Shown: positions 15,861-23,676, counted from the stretch's first letter. The stretch: DNA of 26,917 nt from Helicobacteraceae bacterium UBA6016 (GCA_002428055.1 DIZY01000018.1:1-26917); one strand, 5' to 3'. Notes: generated by a model from the sequence alone, not told the origin. Program-made: numbers and translations.

Positions 15861-17343
15861 ACTCGTACAAACCTTGCAGATTTGACGGAAGGGAGTTTAG
15901 CGCCATATCGATGTCTATGTTTTTTATTTTTGATTTGAGTTTTGAGACAAATACGCTGGAAAGCAGAAATTCGCCGCTGACAAATAGCTGTTTTATCTCA
16001 AAACTTTTTTTCGCCTCATCCTGTGAGACAATCAAAAAATCAACAGCAGACTCGAACACCGAGTACGCCAGTATGTTGTTCTCTACTCCTGCGAGTTTGT
16101 AGCTAAGTATGCTTGCAAAACATTTTTTGAGATCAAGCGCAACGCCTTCATCGCTTTTTTGAAGAACAAAGTCTAGCTTGACCCCACCCGCTATCTCGGC
16201 GTCGTTTGCCAATGCCGCCACATACGCAAAACCGCCGTTAGAGCCAAAAAGCAGGCTAAGAGTGGCAAAAAAATCTTTTATGGGCTCGTTTGAGCTCGTA
16301 AAGCCTTTAAGCGCACTGGCTTCTGCGGCAAAAGAGTTCTCAAAATTTTGTGCTAATTTTGCGCCAAAATCAAACTCAGCGCCGATGCTGACAAGAGGGT
16401 CTTTACTAAAATAAGAGGCTCCGACTATTTTTTTTGAGACCCCTTTTTCTTTGATGGCGTAAACTCCAAAATCTTCCCCGATATTCATATCAAAAAATAG
16501 AGCGCCTTTGTCCGTGTCTACGCTTATCGGCGCAAACTCCTCGCTAACAAAAAAACGGTCGTTTCCGCTAAAAAAAAGCGCTTGCCTGGACGGAGTGTCT
16601 CCTTTTACGCCGCTATATCGCACGATAATATCGGCATCATTTGCCGCATAGATATAAAGCGCATCTACAAGGGCGTCCGTAGCTACCTTGGCAAGCAGAA
16701 GCTGTAACGGGTCGTTCGCAAAGCATAAAAGTTTGAAACTCTGTTTATCTAACTTCACGACAAATGGTCTCTCCATCGTGCTAAGCGTCAACGCCTCATC
16801 ATTTGAGACGCCAAAAGCGGCAAGTATCGGCTCTCTCAAATTTGTGAGCATTACCGCATCGCCAGGCATGGTCGAAAGCACAAAAGAGTTTGTCTCGTTT
16901 TGGAGCAGTACCTTTTTGCCCTCTTGAAGCTTTTGAACTACGGTTTGCAGAGCGGTTTTCAGATCTTCTTTATTTGCTACTTTCTCGCCGTCAACCTCGA
17001 TAGAGCCATCGACATCAAAATAGCGCTCGCTTCCCTCATCTATAAGCTCTCTTGCTAAATGCGGATACATAGCAAGATATGAAACCTCTCGCAAAGGCTG
17101 TCTGTTTGGGGGCATAAACGCCGCCTCTTCGACACTCTGCCCCGCAAGACAAAGAGAGAGCGGGAGCTTTTCGCCAAGGAGCGCAAAAGAGGCTTTAATC
17201 TCCTCTTCATTCCCCTCCATAAAAATTATTATCTCTTCGTCCGTTTTGATGACATTTGAGTTTGTGTTTTGAAGTATCTGCGATATTAGGTAGGCGTACT
17301 CTTCGCCCTCCCCGTTAAGTGCAAGTTTATATTTGATTACCAA
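15850..17343 (-). CDS. hydE: Hydrogenase accessory protein HydE (HypF-like, probably non-catalytic)
   Basis: The fifth gene of the hydABCDE order known from Wolinella and Helicobacter; its biochemical role is not established. The 497-residue product looks like a shortened HypF. Residues 1-75 show the acylphosphatase strand-helix pattern without the catalytic Arg. Residues about 140-200 parallel the HypF YrdC segment (GK, then LR, then ERPFVV against ERPITI). Residues 236-256 resemble the HypF VIKLRNSRGYAPS region. FVSGEFLLSSVF near 454-465 matches FCSGGVFQNAAL. Zinc-finger cysteines and the HHKAH metal site are absent. The start is TTG with AAGGA upstream. Confidence 0.75.
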   Translation of the reverse strand: MVIKYKLALNGEGEEYAYLISQILQNTNSNVIKTDEEIIIFMEGNEEEIKASFALLGEKLPLSLCLAGQSVEEAAFMPPNRQPLREVSYLAMYPHLARELIDEGSERYFDVDGSIEVDGEKVANKEDLKTALQTVVQKLQEGKKVLLQNETNSFVLSTMPGDAVMLTNLREPILAAFGVSNDEALTLSTMERPFVVKLDKQSFKLLCFANDPLQLLLAKVATDALVDALYIYAANDADIIVRYSGVKGDTPSRQALFFSGNDRFFVSEEFAPISVDTDKGALFFDMNIGEDFGVYAIKEKGVSKKIVGASYFSKDPLVSIGAEFDFGAKLAQNFENSFAAEASALKGFTSSNEPIKDFFATLSLLFGSNGGFAYVAALANDAEIAGGVKLDFVLQKSDEGVALDLKKCFASILSYKLAGVENNILAYSVFESAVDFLIVSQDEAKKSFEIKQLFVSGEFLLSSVFVSKLKSKIKNIDIDMALNSLPSNLQGLYEFAR

Positions 17344-17875
17344 CCGAGTGTTCCTTGAAAAAATTTTCCATTATCGAATGTACGGTTATACTATTTTTTT
17401 TCTCATATTTCACGCCAAGAGCGCTAAGTTCGGCAAGAGTCGTAGAGATAAGGGTATCAAAACCGCTCATAATTTCAGGCGTCATATCGTTTTTTACAGT
17501 TTCTATATCTTTTGGAACTATACCGATAATAACAACATTTGCCATTCTCTCAAGCATAGAGCAAATCTCTAGCATCTCAACTATTTCAACCTCATGAGCC
17601 GTTTTGCGGTAGCTCCCAAGACCCAAGAGCTCTTCTGCCGGAAGTCTATATACGCTACCAGGAGCATCTTCAATAGATACGGTATCTAAAATTATTACAT
17701 TGTCATACTCTTGAAAAAGCGCCATAAGCTTAAAGCCAAGCACTCCACCGTCAATGATTTCGAGGGAATCGTCATGTGTGTAGTTTGTTTCAAGGTATTT
17801 GGCGGTGTAGACACCGACCCCTTCATCCATGAAGAGGACATTGCCTACACCGATTAGGAGATTACGGGCGCTCAA
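17327..17875 (-). CDS. hydD: NiFe hydrogenase maturation endopeptidase HydD (HyaD/HybD family)
   Basis: The protease removes the C-terminal tail of the large subunit after nickel insertion. The 182-residue product has the GVGNVLFMDEGVG motif with Glu18, Asp64 in IILDTV and His94 in TAHEVE, matching the three nickel-recognising ligands of HybD-type proteases. The start is a TTG overlapping the hydC stop (TTGA). The next ATG lies beyond the GxGN motif, so it cannot be the start. The 3' end overlaps hydE by 17 nt. Confidence 0.93.
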   Translation of the reverse strand: MSARNLLIGVGNVLFMDEGVGVYTAKYLETNYTHDDSLEIIDGGVLGFKLMALFQEYDNVIILDTVSIEDAPGSVYRLPAEELLGLGSYRKTAHEVEIVEMLEICSMLERMANVVIIGIVPKDIETVKNDMTPEIMSGFDTLISTTLAELSALGVKYEKKNSITVHSIMENFFKEHSVGNQI

Positions 17876-18576
17876 GCCTTGTCGGCTTTTGCAAATTTTT
17901 CACCGCCGAATGCAATAGCTATATCTCCCTCTTTCCAATATATGGTTCTCCATATTTGGTAGTAGATATGGAACATCGTCCATATAATAATCCACCACAT
18001 TAGCTCATGGTGAACAATTCTAACCCCCATATTCCCGCCGAAAACCCATAGCGTCCAATCCGTACCGACATGTAGTATCCAAGGCCACCAAGCCCCTACC
18101 GAGCTTTCACCGCTTGCAAGCGCATGAACATAAAGTTGAAGTCCAGTTAAAAGCATCATAATAAGCAAGATATGAAACACCGTAAAATATACGATATTAA
18201 AGCTATCTGAATGTGCAGAGCTAAAATTTTTGCGTCTATTGAAGGTCATTAGATTGACAAAAACCTCCCAAAACTCGTTTATATTTGCCCTATTTGGAAT
18301 AACCTTGAGGTACGGCTTGTCAAATCTGCTGTAAAAATAGAGATAGGCAATAACAATAGATGTCACATCGAGTATTATCGCTCCGATAAAGTGGATTAGC
18401 CTATTGTACGCCATCACATACTTATATACGGCAGGGTCAGACATAAAAGACTGGTAATACGGGTGTCCTATATAAAGCCCCGTTATTACGCACGCCAAAA
18501 TAGAGATAGCGTTCGCCCAATGTATTATTCGGCCGGTAACAGTCATTCGTTTGACCGGCACGGACAATCTAGACAT
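17872..18576 (-). CDS. hydC: NiFe hydrogenase cytochrome b subunit HydC
   Basis: HydC anchors the hydrogenase in the membrane and passes electrons from the small subunit to menaquinone. The 234-residue product has four membrane helices (about residues 18-38, 58-82, 127-151 and 188-209). Histidines at 19, 62, 189/190 and 203 are candidate ligands for two b haems. The open frame extends upstream into hydB, but the ATG at 18576 gives the family-like MSRLSVPVKRMTVTGRIIHW start and overlaps the hydB stop by 8 nt. Confidence 0.95.
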   Translation of the reverse strand: MSRLSVPVKRMTVTGRIIHWANAISILACVITGLYIGHPYYQSFMSDPAVYKYVMAYNRLIHFIGAIILDVTSIVIAYLYFYSRFDKPYLKVIPNRANINEFWEVFVNLMTFNRRKNFSSAHSDSFNIVYFTVFHILLIMMLLTGLQLYVHALASGESSVGAWWPWILHVGTDWTLWVFGGNMGVRIVHHELMWWIIIWTMFHIYYQIWRTIYWKEGDIAIAFGGEKFAKADKA

Positions 18577-20314
18577 TGCACACCCCCGCCGTCGGAGATA
18601 TTTTGTATACGCCAAGCTCTTTGCCTTTTGTATCTACGATGTGAACGGCGCAAGCAATACAAGGGTCAAAGCTGTGGATAGTTCGCAAAATTTCTAGCGG
18701 CTGGTCGGGATTTACCACTTTTGTTCCGACAAGAGAGGCCTCGTATGCGCCCATTCTGCCTTTTGCATCTCTAGGACTTGCATTCCAAGTGGATGGAACG
18801 ATACATTGATAGTTTGCAATTTTGCCGTCTTTAATTTTTACCCAGTGGCCAAGCGCACCCCTAGGAGCCTCTGCCATACCGTAGCCCTCGGCATCTTTTG
18901 CCACCTTATCAAAGTCAAATTCAGTCCAAGTATCAAGCTGTCCGCTTGCCGCATTTTTGGCTAGTTCATCTACCCACTCCATCATTGCGTCAGCCATAAG
19001 CTCGGTCTCTACGGCTCTAGCCGCAGTTCTGCCGACAGTTGAGAATAGCGCTGTAATAGGCACCTTTGCGCCGACATAAGCGTCAAGTTTTGCAAAGAAA
19101 CCGTCAACATAAGATTTTATTCGTTTGTCGCCTTTTGCGTAGCCCACTACCATTCTCGCTAGCGGTCCGACTTCCACTCTGTTATCGGCGTATGTCGGAG
19201 CTTTAATCCAGCTATATTTGTTTTTGGTATCAAGATAAGCTATACCATTCTCTTTTTTGCCAAATCCGGTATAAGCGGGGATAGTCTCACCCTTAAACGG
19301 ATGAAGCGGAGCCGTGCCCTTGTACCATGCGTGAGCGACATCTTCGGCGATTTTTGCTTGGTCAACTTCAAGTACTTTGCTAATATCTTTATTCAACACT
19401 ACGCCGCTTGGGAAAAGAAGCGAGGCTTTGTAAAAGTCGTTATCGTCAAGTCTAAAGTCGCCATAGCTCATGAAGCTTCCAAGACCGCCGCCGACTCCTG
19501 CAAGCGCTTCGCCAGCATACGCTTTGCCCGCAAGCAAAACATCGGGGATATATGCGTTTTTAGCAAAAGCTTGACCTTTTTGTAGCCAATCTTTAAACTG
19601 CGCTATTCTTGCAGGGTTTTCGATGTCTTGAACGCAAGTCACGCCGCCGACTACAAAGCTTTGAGGGTGAGGCATTTTACCGCCGAATATCGCCATCATT
19701 TTTGCAAGATCTTTTTGAAGCTCTAGCGCATCAAGATAGTGAGATAGGATGATTAGGTTCTCTTCAGGGCTTAGTTTGTAAGCCTTGCTTCCCCAGTATC
19801 CATTTCCGAATATTCCTAGTCTGCCTTGTTTTACAAACTTTGTTACTCTCTCCTGTACCGCTTTATAAGTGGCTTCGCTCACATTCCACGGATTTGCTGA
19901 TACTTTACTAGCTAGTTCAACCGCTTTTTTCGGGTCTGCGCTAAGAGCGGAAACAACATCCACCCAGTCAAGTCCATGTAGGTGATAGAAGTGAACTATG
20001 TGGTCGTGCACATAAAGAGCGCCTTGCACAAGGTTTCTTACAAGTCTCGCATTTTTAGGGATTTTTACTTTAAAAGCGTGCTCTACGCCCTCCATACTTC
20101 TTTGGTAGTGTGTACCAGTACAAACGCCGCATATTCTCATTGCAAGCAGACCTGCATCTCTCGGGTCTCTGCCTTGAAGTATCGTCTCAATACCTCTAAA
20201 CATCGTAGCCGAACTGAATGCGTCTACTATCGTATTGTTATCGTCGATTACAACCTCGACTCTTAGATGTCCTTCTATCCTTGTTATCGGATCAATTACT
20301 ATATGTTTGCTCAT
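18569..20314 (-). CDS. hydB: NiFe hydrogenase large subunit HydB
   Basis: The catalytic subunit of a membrane-bound, group 1 uptake hydrogenase. The 581-residue product has the N-terminal nickel motif RICGVCTGTH (Cys62, Cys65) and the C-terminal motif DPCIACAVH (Cys552, Cys555). Maturation cleavage is expected after His558 and would release a 23-residue tail. That tail is somewhat long and itself contains a cysteine three residues from the end. There is no signal peptide; export would rely on the Tat signal of HydA. It overlaps the hydA stop by 1 nt. Confidence 0.97.
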   Translation of the reverse strand: MSKHIVIDPITRIEGHLRVEVVIDDNNTIVDAFSSATMFRGIETILQGRDPRDAGLLAMRICGVCTGTHYQRSMEGVEHAFKVKIPKNARLVRNLVQGALYVHDHIVHFYHLHGLDWVDVVSALSADPKKAVELASKVSANPWNVSEATYKAVQERVTKFVKQGRLGIFGNGYWGSKAYKLSPEENLIILSHYLDALELQKDLAKMMAIFGGKMPHPQSFVVGGVTCVQDIENPARIAQFKDWLQKGQAFAKNAYIPDVLLAGKAYAGEALAGVGGGLGSFMSYGDFRLDDNDFYKASLLFPSGVVLNKDISKVLEVDQAKIAEDVAHAWYKGTAPLHPFKGETIPAYTGFGKKENGIAYLDTKNKYSWIKAPTYADNRVEVGPLARMVVGYAKGDKRIKSYVDGFFAKLDAYVGAKVPITALFSTVGRTAARAVETELMADAMMEWVDELAKNAASGQLDTWTEFDFDKVAKDAEGYGMAEAPRGALGHWVKIKDGKIANYQCIVPSTWNASPRDAKGRMGAYEASLVGTKVVNPDQPLEILRTIHSFDPCIACAVHIVDTKGKELGVYKISPTAGVCNV

Positions 20315-21552
20315 TAGTTATCCCCTTCTCCGCTTTTTTTGCCCGCAAATGCGCTAATCGCCGCATGAATACCAATACCCACCGCAGCAGCGGTTACCAT
20401 ACCCATACCAAATTCATCTATCGCTTTTTCTACACCGCCGCCAGGAGCTTTTATGTGGGCATTTGCCATCGGTCTTTCATATGCATATTTATCCCAAAAA
20501 TCAGGCTCTGAACAGCCGATACAGCCTCTGCCGACACCGATAGGCCAGTTGGTACCCTCGTTATATCTGATGATTGAGCAGTTATTAAATGTCATAGGAC
20601 CCTTGCAGCCCATTTTGTATAGACAGAAGTTATTTTTTGCTCCTGCATCGCCCCATTTTTCTACGAATTCACCCGCATCAAAGTGTCCTCTTCTTTCGCA
20701 GTTGTCATGGATTCTATATCCAAATGCAAATTTCGGTCTTAGAAGATGGTCAAGCTCAGGAACTGTTCCCGTTAGTAGATAGTGAAGTACTACGCCTACC
20801 ATGTTTGCAGGGTTTGCAGGGCAGGCAGGGATATTAATAACAGGCTTGCCTTTTACTATATCCATAACACCTACTGCGCCCGTAGGATTTGGAGCCGCCG
20901 CAGGCACGCCGCCAAATGTTGCGCATGTGCCAACAGCTACTACAGCCGCCGCATCTGCCGAAAGTCTTTTTAGATGTTCTTCAAAAGTCTCGCCGCTAGC
21001 GCCGATAGTTCCGTAGATACCTTTCTCTTTCGTTGGGATTGAGCCCTCGACAAAAAGAATATATTTGCCCTTAAATGTGTGCATACCGTCTTCAAGCTGT
21101 TTTTCCGCCTGATGCCCGGCCGCCGCCATGAGCGTCTCATGGTACTCAAGACTGATAATATCAAATAGCAAATCATCTACCGTTGGAGCCGAGCTTCTAA
21201 GAAGCGCCTCGGAGTTACCAGCGCAATCTTGGAGCTCTATCCATATTACCGGAGCTCTATTCATAAGCTCTGCAGCCTGTGCTACTAGAGGCTCAAAGAA
21301 GGATGGAAGCATAAGAGTAGCTGTTGTAGCCGACACCCATTTTAGAAAATCCCTTCTATTTATGTCGTTTGCTTCAAGTATCTCGTATATATCGCTCTCG
21401 CAGTTAGAAGTCTCTTCGCTCTTGAGAGTCTCAAGTCTTGTCTTGCACTTTTCAAACAAGGCTTTATAGTAGCTCTCGCCTCTATTTGTATTTACATATG
21501 TAGGCGCAGTTGTAAATGCCGTTATGACCGGCTCGTGACAGCTATTTTGCAT
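20314..21552 (-). CDS. hydA: NiFe hydrogenase small subunit HydA with Tat signal
   Basis: The electron-transfer subunit carries Fe-S clusters from the active site to the cytochrome b. The 412-residue product has a Tat motif RRDFLKW (Arg66-Arg67) after an unusually long N-terminal stretch, as in other epsilonproteobacterial HydA. Cluster ligands seen: proximal Cys110, Cys210 and Cys244; distal His282, Cys285, Cys310 and Cys316; medial Cys325, Cys344 and Cys347 with no fourth Cys ([3Fe-4S] type). The usual second proximal Cys is Asn113 (DCAGNSEA). A C-terminal membrane helix lies at about 381-403. GGAGAGG precedes the ATG. Confidence 0.96.
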   Translation of the reverse strand: MQNSCHEPVITAFTTAPTYVNTNRGESYYKALFEKCKTRLETLKSEETSNCESDIYEILEANDINRRDFLKWVSATTATLMLPSFFEPLVAQAAELMNRAPVIWIELQDCAGNSEALLRSSAPTVDDLLFDIISLEYHETLMAAAGHQAEKQLEDGMHTFKGKYILFVEGSIPTKEKGIYGTIGASGETFEEHLKRLSADAAAVVAVGTCATFGGVPAAAPNPTGAVGVMDIVKGKPVINIPACPANPANMVGVVLHYLLTGTVPELDHLLRPKFAFGYRIHDNCERRGHFDAGEFVEKWGDAGAKNNFCLYKMGCKGPMTFNNCSIIRYNEGTNWPIGVGRGCIGCSEPDFWDKYAYERPMANAHIKAPGGGVEKAIDEFGMGMVTAAAVGIGIHAAISAFAGKKSGEGDN

Positions 21553-21572
21553 ATCCTCTCCCCCTTATTTTA

Positions 21573-21584
21573 TAGGCTTGCCTA
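21573..21584. promoter_or_regulatory. Inverted repeat in the hydA leader
   Basis: TAGGC-TT-GCCTA is a perfect 5-bp inverted repeat 20 nt upstream of the hydA start codon, just before its Shine-Dalgarno. It could be an operator or a small leader hairpin. Confidence 0.35.
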
Positions 21585-21594
21585 AAACATTCAG

Positions 21595-21600
21595 ATTCTA
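21595..21600 (-). promoter_or_regulatory. Possible -10 of the hydrogenase operon
   Basis: TAGAAT on the minus strand lies 42 nt upstream of the hydA ATG and directly beside the TTAAC dyads. No acceptable -35 is present, which would fit an activator-dependent promoter. The call rests on position and -10 match only. Confidence 0.3.
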
Positions 21601-21645
21601 GTTAAACAATTCTTAACCGATTATTAAATATTAACGATTTGTTAA
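21601..21645. promoter_or_regulatory. Paired TTAAC/GTTAA dyads, candidate operators
   Basis: The divergent region has GTTAA-N7-TTAAC (21601-21617) and TTAAC-N5-GTTAA (21631-21645), four identical half-sites within 45 nt. The second dyad resembles sites of CRP/FNR-type regulators such as Campylobacter NssR (TTAAC...GTTAA). It lies upstream of the likely hydA promoter. The background is AT-rich, so chance is possible, but two perfect dyads side by side are notable. Confidence 0.45.
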
Positions 21646-21693
21646 GTATTATTTACATATATCATAGTAATACTTTTTGTATATCTTTATTTT

Positions 21694-21709
21694 TGGAACT
21701 ATTTTTGCT
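21694..21709 (+). promoter_or_regulatory. Sigma-54 (RpoN) promoter
   Basis: TGGAAC-N5-TTGC has the GG and GC doublets (21695-21696 and 21707-21708) exactly 12 nt apart, as required for RpoN. The TTGGAAC form is the common flagellar promoter type in Campylobacterota. It points to the gene starting at 21753, with an expected transcript start near 21720. Confidence 0.75.
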
Positions 21710-21752
21710 ATAGACACTCTAAACCATTACAAATAAAGGCGGCAACACAGTT

Positions 21753-22358
21753 ATGAATGTCGATTTTTTAATAAAAACCAACCCGTTTAATGTTCCGGGT
21801 ATTCAGACGCAAAGAACTACAGACGGCGAAATAAAAAAAAGTGAAGAAACGGTACAAAGTGCGCCCGTAGCTACAAAAACGCCTAGCGGAGCGAACTTTG
21901 TTCAAAAAATTAAAGACACAAACGACGCTGTAGGCTTTATCCAGACAGGGCAGGCGTTTTTGACCCGTCTCGACAAAAACGGCGTGACAGACTTTGCAGG
22001 CGCAAAAGAGCTAGCGGCAAGCATGTCATTTTCCGGAAAAACGGTTGATTCAAAACAGAGTTTTGATACGACGGCTGGCGTGCTACACATAGACATAACG
22101 GCTGCGGAGCTAGGATTTGGCGCCGACTTTGAAAGCTGGAAAGCAAATGCAGCAGATATGCTAAAATCCAATAAAGAGCAGATTTCAAATCCGCTTGCCG
22201 CATTTGGAGCTGCAAAAAAAGAGCAGATGGATAACGCTGCCGAAAAGATAAACGCCTCAAATCAAAACCCAAAACTGGGCTCACTATTTGGCGACATCAA
22301 CGAAAGCCTAAATAAATTTGAGCAAAAAGCAAACGAACTAGGAAACGCTCTCTTTTAA
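21753..22358 (+). CDS. Unrecognised protein under a sigma-54 promoter
   Basis: The 201-residue product has no signal peptide, membrane helix or cysteine, and I recognise no domain. The N-terminus (MNVDFLIKTNPFNVPGI) is followed by a Thr/Ser/Lys-rich, probably flexible stretch to about residue 50. A mixed region then contains ELAASMSFSGKTVDSKQSF and a helical, Lys/Glu/Asn-rich C-terminal half. The clear RpoN promoter suggests membership of the flagellar class II regulon in this phylum; that is inference. The stop overlaps the mobA ATG by 1 nt (TAATG). Confidence 0.75.
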   Translation: MNVDFLIKTNPFNVPGIQTQRTTDGEIKKSEETVQSAPVATKTPSGANFVQKIKDTNDAVGFIQTGQAFLTRLDKNGVTDFAGAKELAASMSFSGKTVDSKQSFDTTAGVLHIDITAAELGFGADFESWKANAADMLKSNKEQISNPLAAFGAAKKEQMDNAAEKINASNQNPKLGSLFGDINESLNKFEQKANELGNALF

Positions 22359-22972
22359 TGATTGACTCTTATCCTTGCGTCATTCTCTCGGGGGGCAAAA
22401 GCTCCCGCATGAGAGAGGATGTCGGAATAGACAAAGCTTTTTTGGATTTTTACGGCGAGCCTTTATACGCAAGGCAGTTTGAAAAACTATCCCGTATATT
22501 TGACACGGTATGCCTATCCGCAAAAACAGCTTCCAACTATACAAAAATACCAACACAAAACATCATAGAAGACATCGCTATTGTTGAGAATATAGACACG
22601 AGCGAGCTTTTTGCTCCGACTCTTGGAATGCTAAGTGCATTCAAAACTCTAAAATCCGATAAAATCTTTTTTTTGGGCGTAGATACCCCTTTTATATCAA
22701 AGGATTCAATTGTCAAAATAGTTTCAAACCCAGCAAAACACACGGCGGCAAGATATAACGGCAAGATTCACCCGACTGTAGGCGTATACGACAAAAGCGT
22801 CACTCCTGAGCTAACAGAGATGATAAAACAAAACAAACACAAATTAACTCTTCTTTTAGAGAAAATCGGTACAATTTTCGTAGATTTGGATGATGGCGCA
22901 GAGCTTGCGAACCTCAACAGATACGAAGATTATGAAAAAGCGATAAACAATGGAATTAACCCATTTGGATGA
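22358..22972 (+). CDS. mobA: Molybdenum cofactor guanylyltransferase MobA
   Basis: MobA attaches GMP to molybdopterin to make the dinucleotide cofactor used by enzymes such as formate dehydrogenase and nitrate reductase. The 204-residue product has the nucleotide-binding LSGGKSSRM loop followed by an IDKAFL segment, a GVDTPF (metal-binding Asp) motif and HPTVGVY. Two or three extra residues between the Arg-Met and the Asp-Lys (REDVGIDK) differ from the common MGxDKALL form. It is coupled to the preceding gene and overlaps moaC by 23 nt. Confidence 0.88.
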   Translation: MIDSYPCVILSGGKSSRMREDVGIDKAFLDFYGEPLYARQFEKLSRIFDTVCLSAKTASNYTKIPTQNIIEDIAIVENIDTSELFAPTLGMLSAFKTLKSDKIFFLGVDTPFISKDSIVKIVSNPAKHTAARYNGKIHPTVGVYDKSVTPELTEMIKQNKHKLTLLLEKIGTIFVDLDDGAELANLNRYEDYEKAINNGINPFG

Positions 22973-23423
22973 AAACAATCTGCCAAAAATGGTAGATGTA
23001 TCTGACAAAAACGAGACGGTAAGAGTAGCAGTTGCTAGCGGCACGATAAGGATGAGTGCGGAGGCGTACAAGGCTATTAAAGAAGGTACGGCAAAAAAAG
23101 GACCGGTACTGCAAACGGCCGGAATAGCCGCCGTAATGGGGGCAAAAAAAACAAGTGACCTTATACCGATGTGTCATCCGCTAGCGCTCTCATCCGTCAA
23201 ATGCGATTTTGAAGAGATAGACTCTCTGCCGGGCTTTAAAATGTCGGTCACCGTAAAGATGGAGGGCAAGACAGGCGTGGAGATGGAGGCATTAACTGCC
23301 GTATCTACAGGGCTTTTGACCGTGTATGATATGGTAAAAGCGATAGATAAAAGCATGGAAATCTCAGACATAAGACTAGAGAGCAAAGTCGGAGGTAAAA
23401 GCGGTGAATATATTAGAGGGTAA
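22950..23423 (+). CDS. moaC: Cyclic pyranopterin monophosphate synthase MoaC
   Basis: MoaC makes cyclic pyranopterin monophosphate, the second step of molybdopterin synthesis. The 157-residue product starts with LTHLDENNLPKMVDVSDK, the usual family N-terminus. It has the PMCHPLAL active-site segment, the GKTGVEMEALTAVS motif and the catalytic Asp127/Lys130 pair in YDMVKAIDK. The ATG lies within mobA. Confidence 0.96.
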   Translation: MELTHLDENNLPKMVDVSDKNETVRVAVASGTIRMSAEAYKAIKEGTAKKGPVLQTAGIAAVMGAKKTSDLIPMCHPLALSSVKCDFEEIDSLPGFKMSVTVKMEGKTGVEMEALTAVSTGLLTVYDMVKAIDKSMEISDIRLESKVGGKSGEYIRG

Positions 23424-23667
23424 AAAGCTCGAACTTAAATATCCAGTCTCTTGGCAATACAAAATAATAGGAATGGACGAGGGCGAAATGCACGCAAAAG
23501 CGGTACACATCTTAAAAGAAAAACCGTTCACGCTAACACCATCCAATAAGTCAGCATCAGGAAAATTTGTTAGCCTCACGCTAGAGGTGCTAGTCTATAG
23601 CGATGACGAAAGACTCTACATATACGAAGAGCTACGCAAAACTGAGTGCATAAAATACATTTTGTAA
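23404..23667 (+). CDS. DUF493 (YbeD-like) protein
   Basis: The 87-residue product fits the small ferredoxin-fold DUF493 family: a YPVSWQYKIIG strand, a helix, the strand pair SASGKFVSLTLEVLV, and a C-terminal helix LYIYEELRKTECIKYIL. Family members are small, possibly ligand-binding proteins of uncertain role. The start is GTG with GGAGG about 8 nt upstream, and it overlaps moaC by 20 nt, so it is the last gene of the mobA-moaC group. Confidence 0.82.
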   Translation: MNILEGKKLELKYPVSWQYKIIGMDEGEMHAKAVHILKEKPFTLTPSNKSASGKFVSLTLEVLVYSDDERLYIYEELRKTECIKYIL

Positions 23668-23676
23668 TTGCTCCAC

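Noticed and set aside
16834..16843. A third match to the element tail (TCTCAAATTT)
   Set aside because: Only 10 nt match, inside hydE coding sequence, with none of the surrounding hairpins.
20314..21552. Oxygen-tolerant six-Cys hydrogenase small subunit
   Set aside because: The extra proximal cysteines are absent; the motif is DCAGN and the later site is GTCATFGG.
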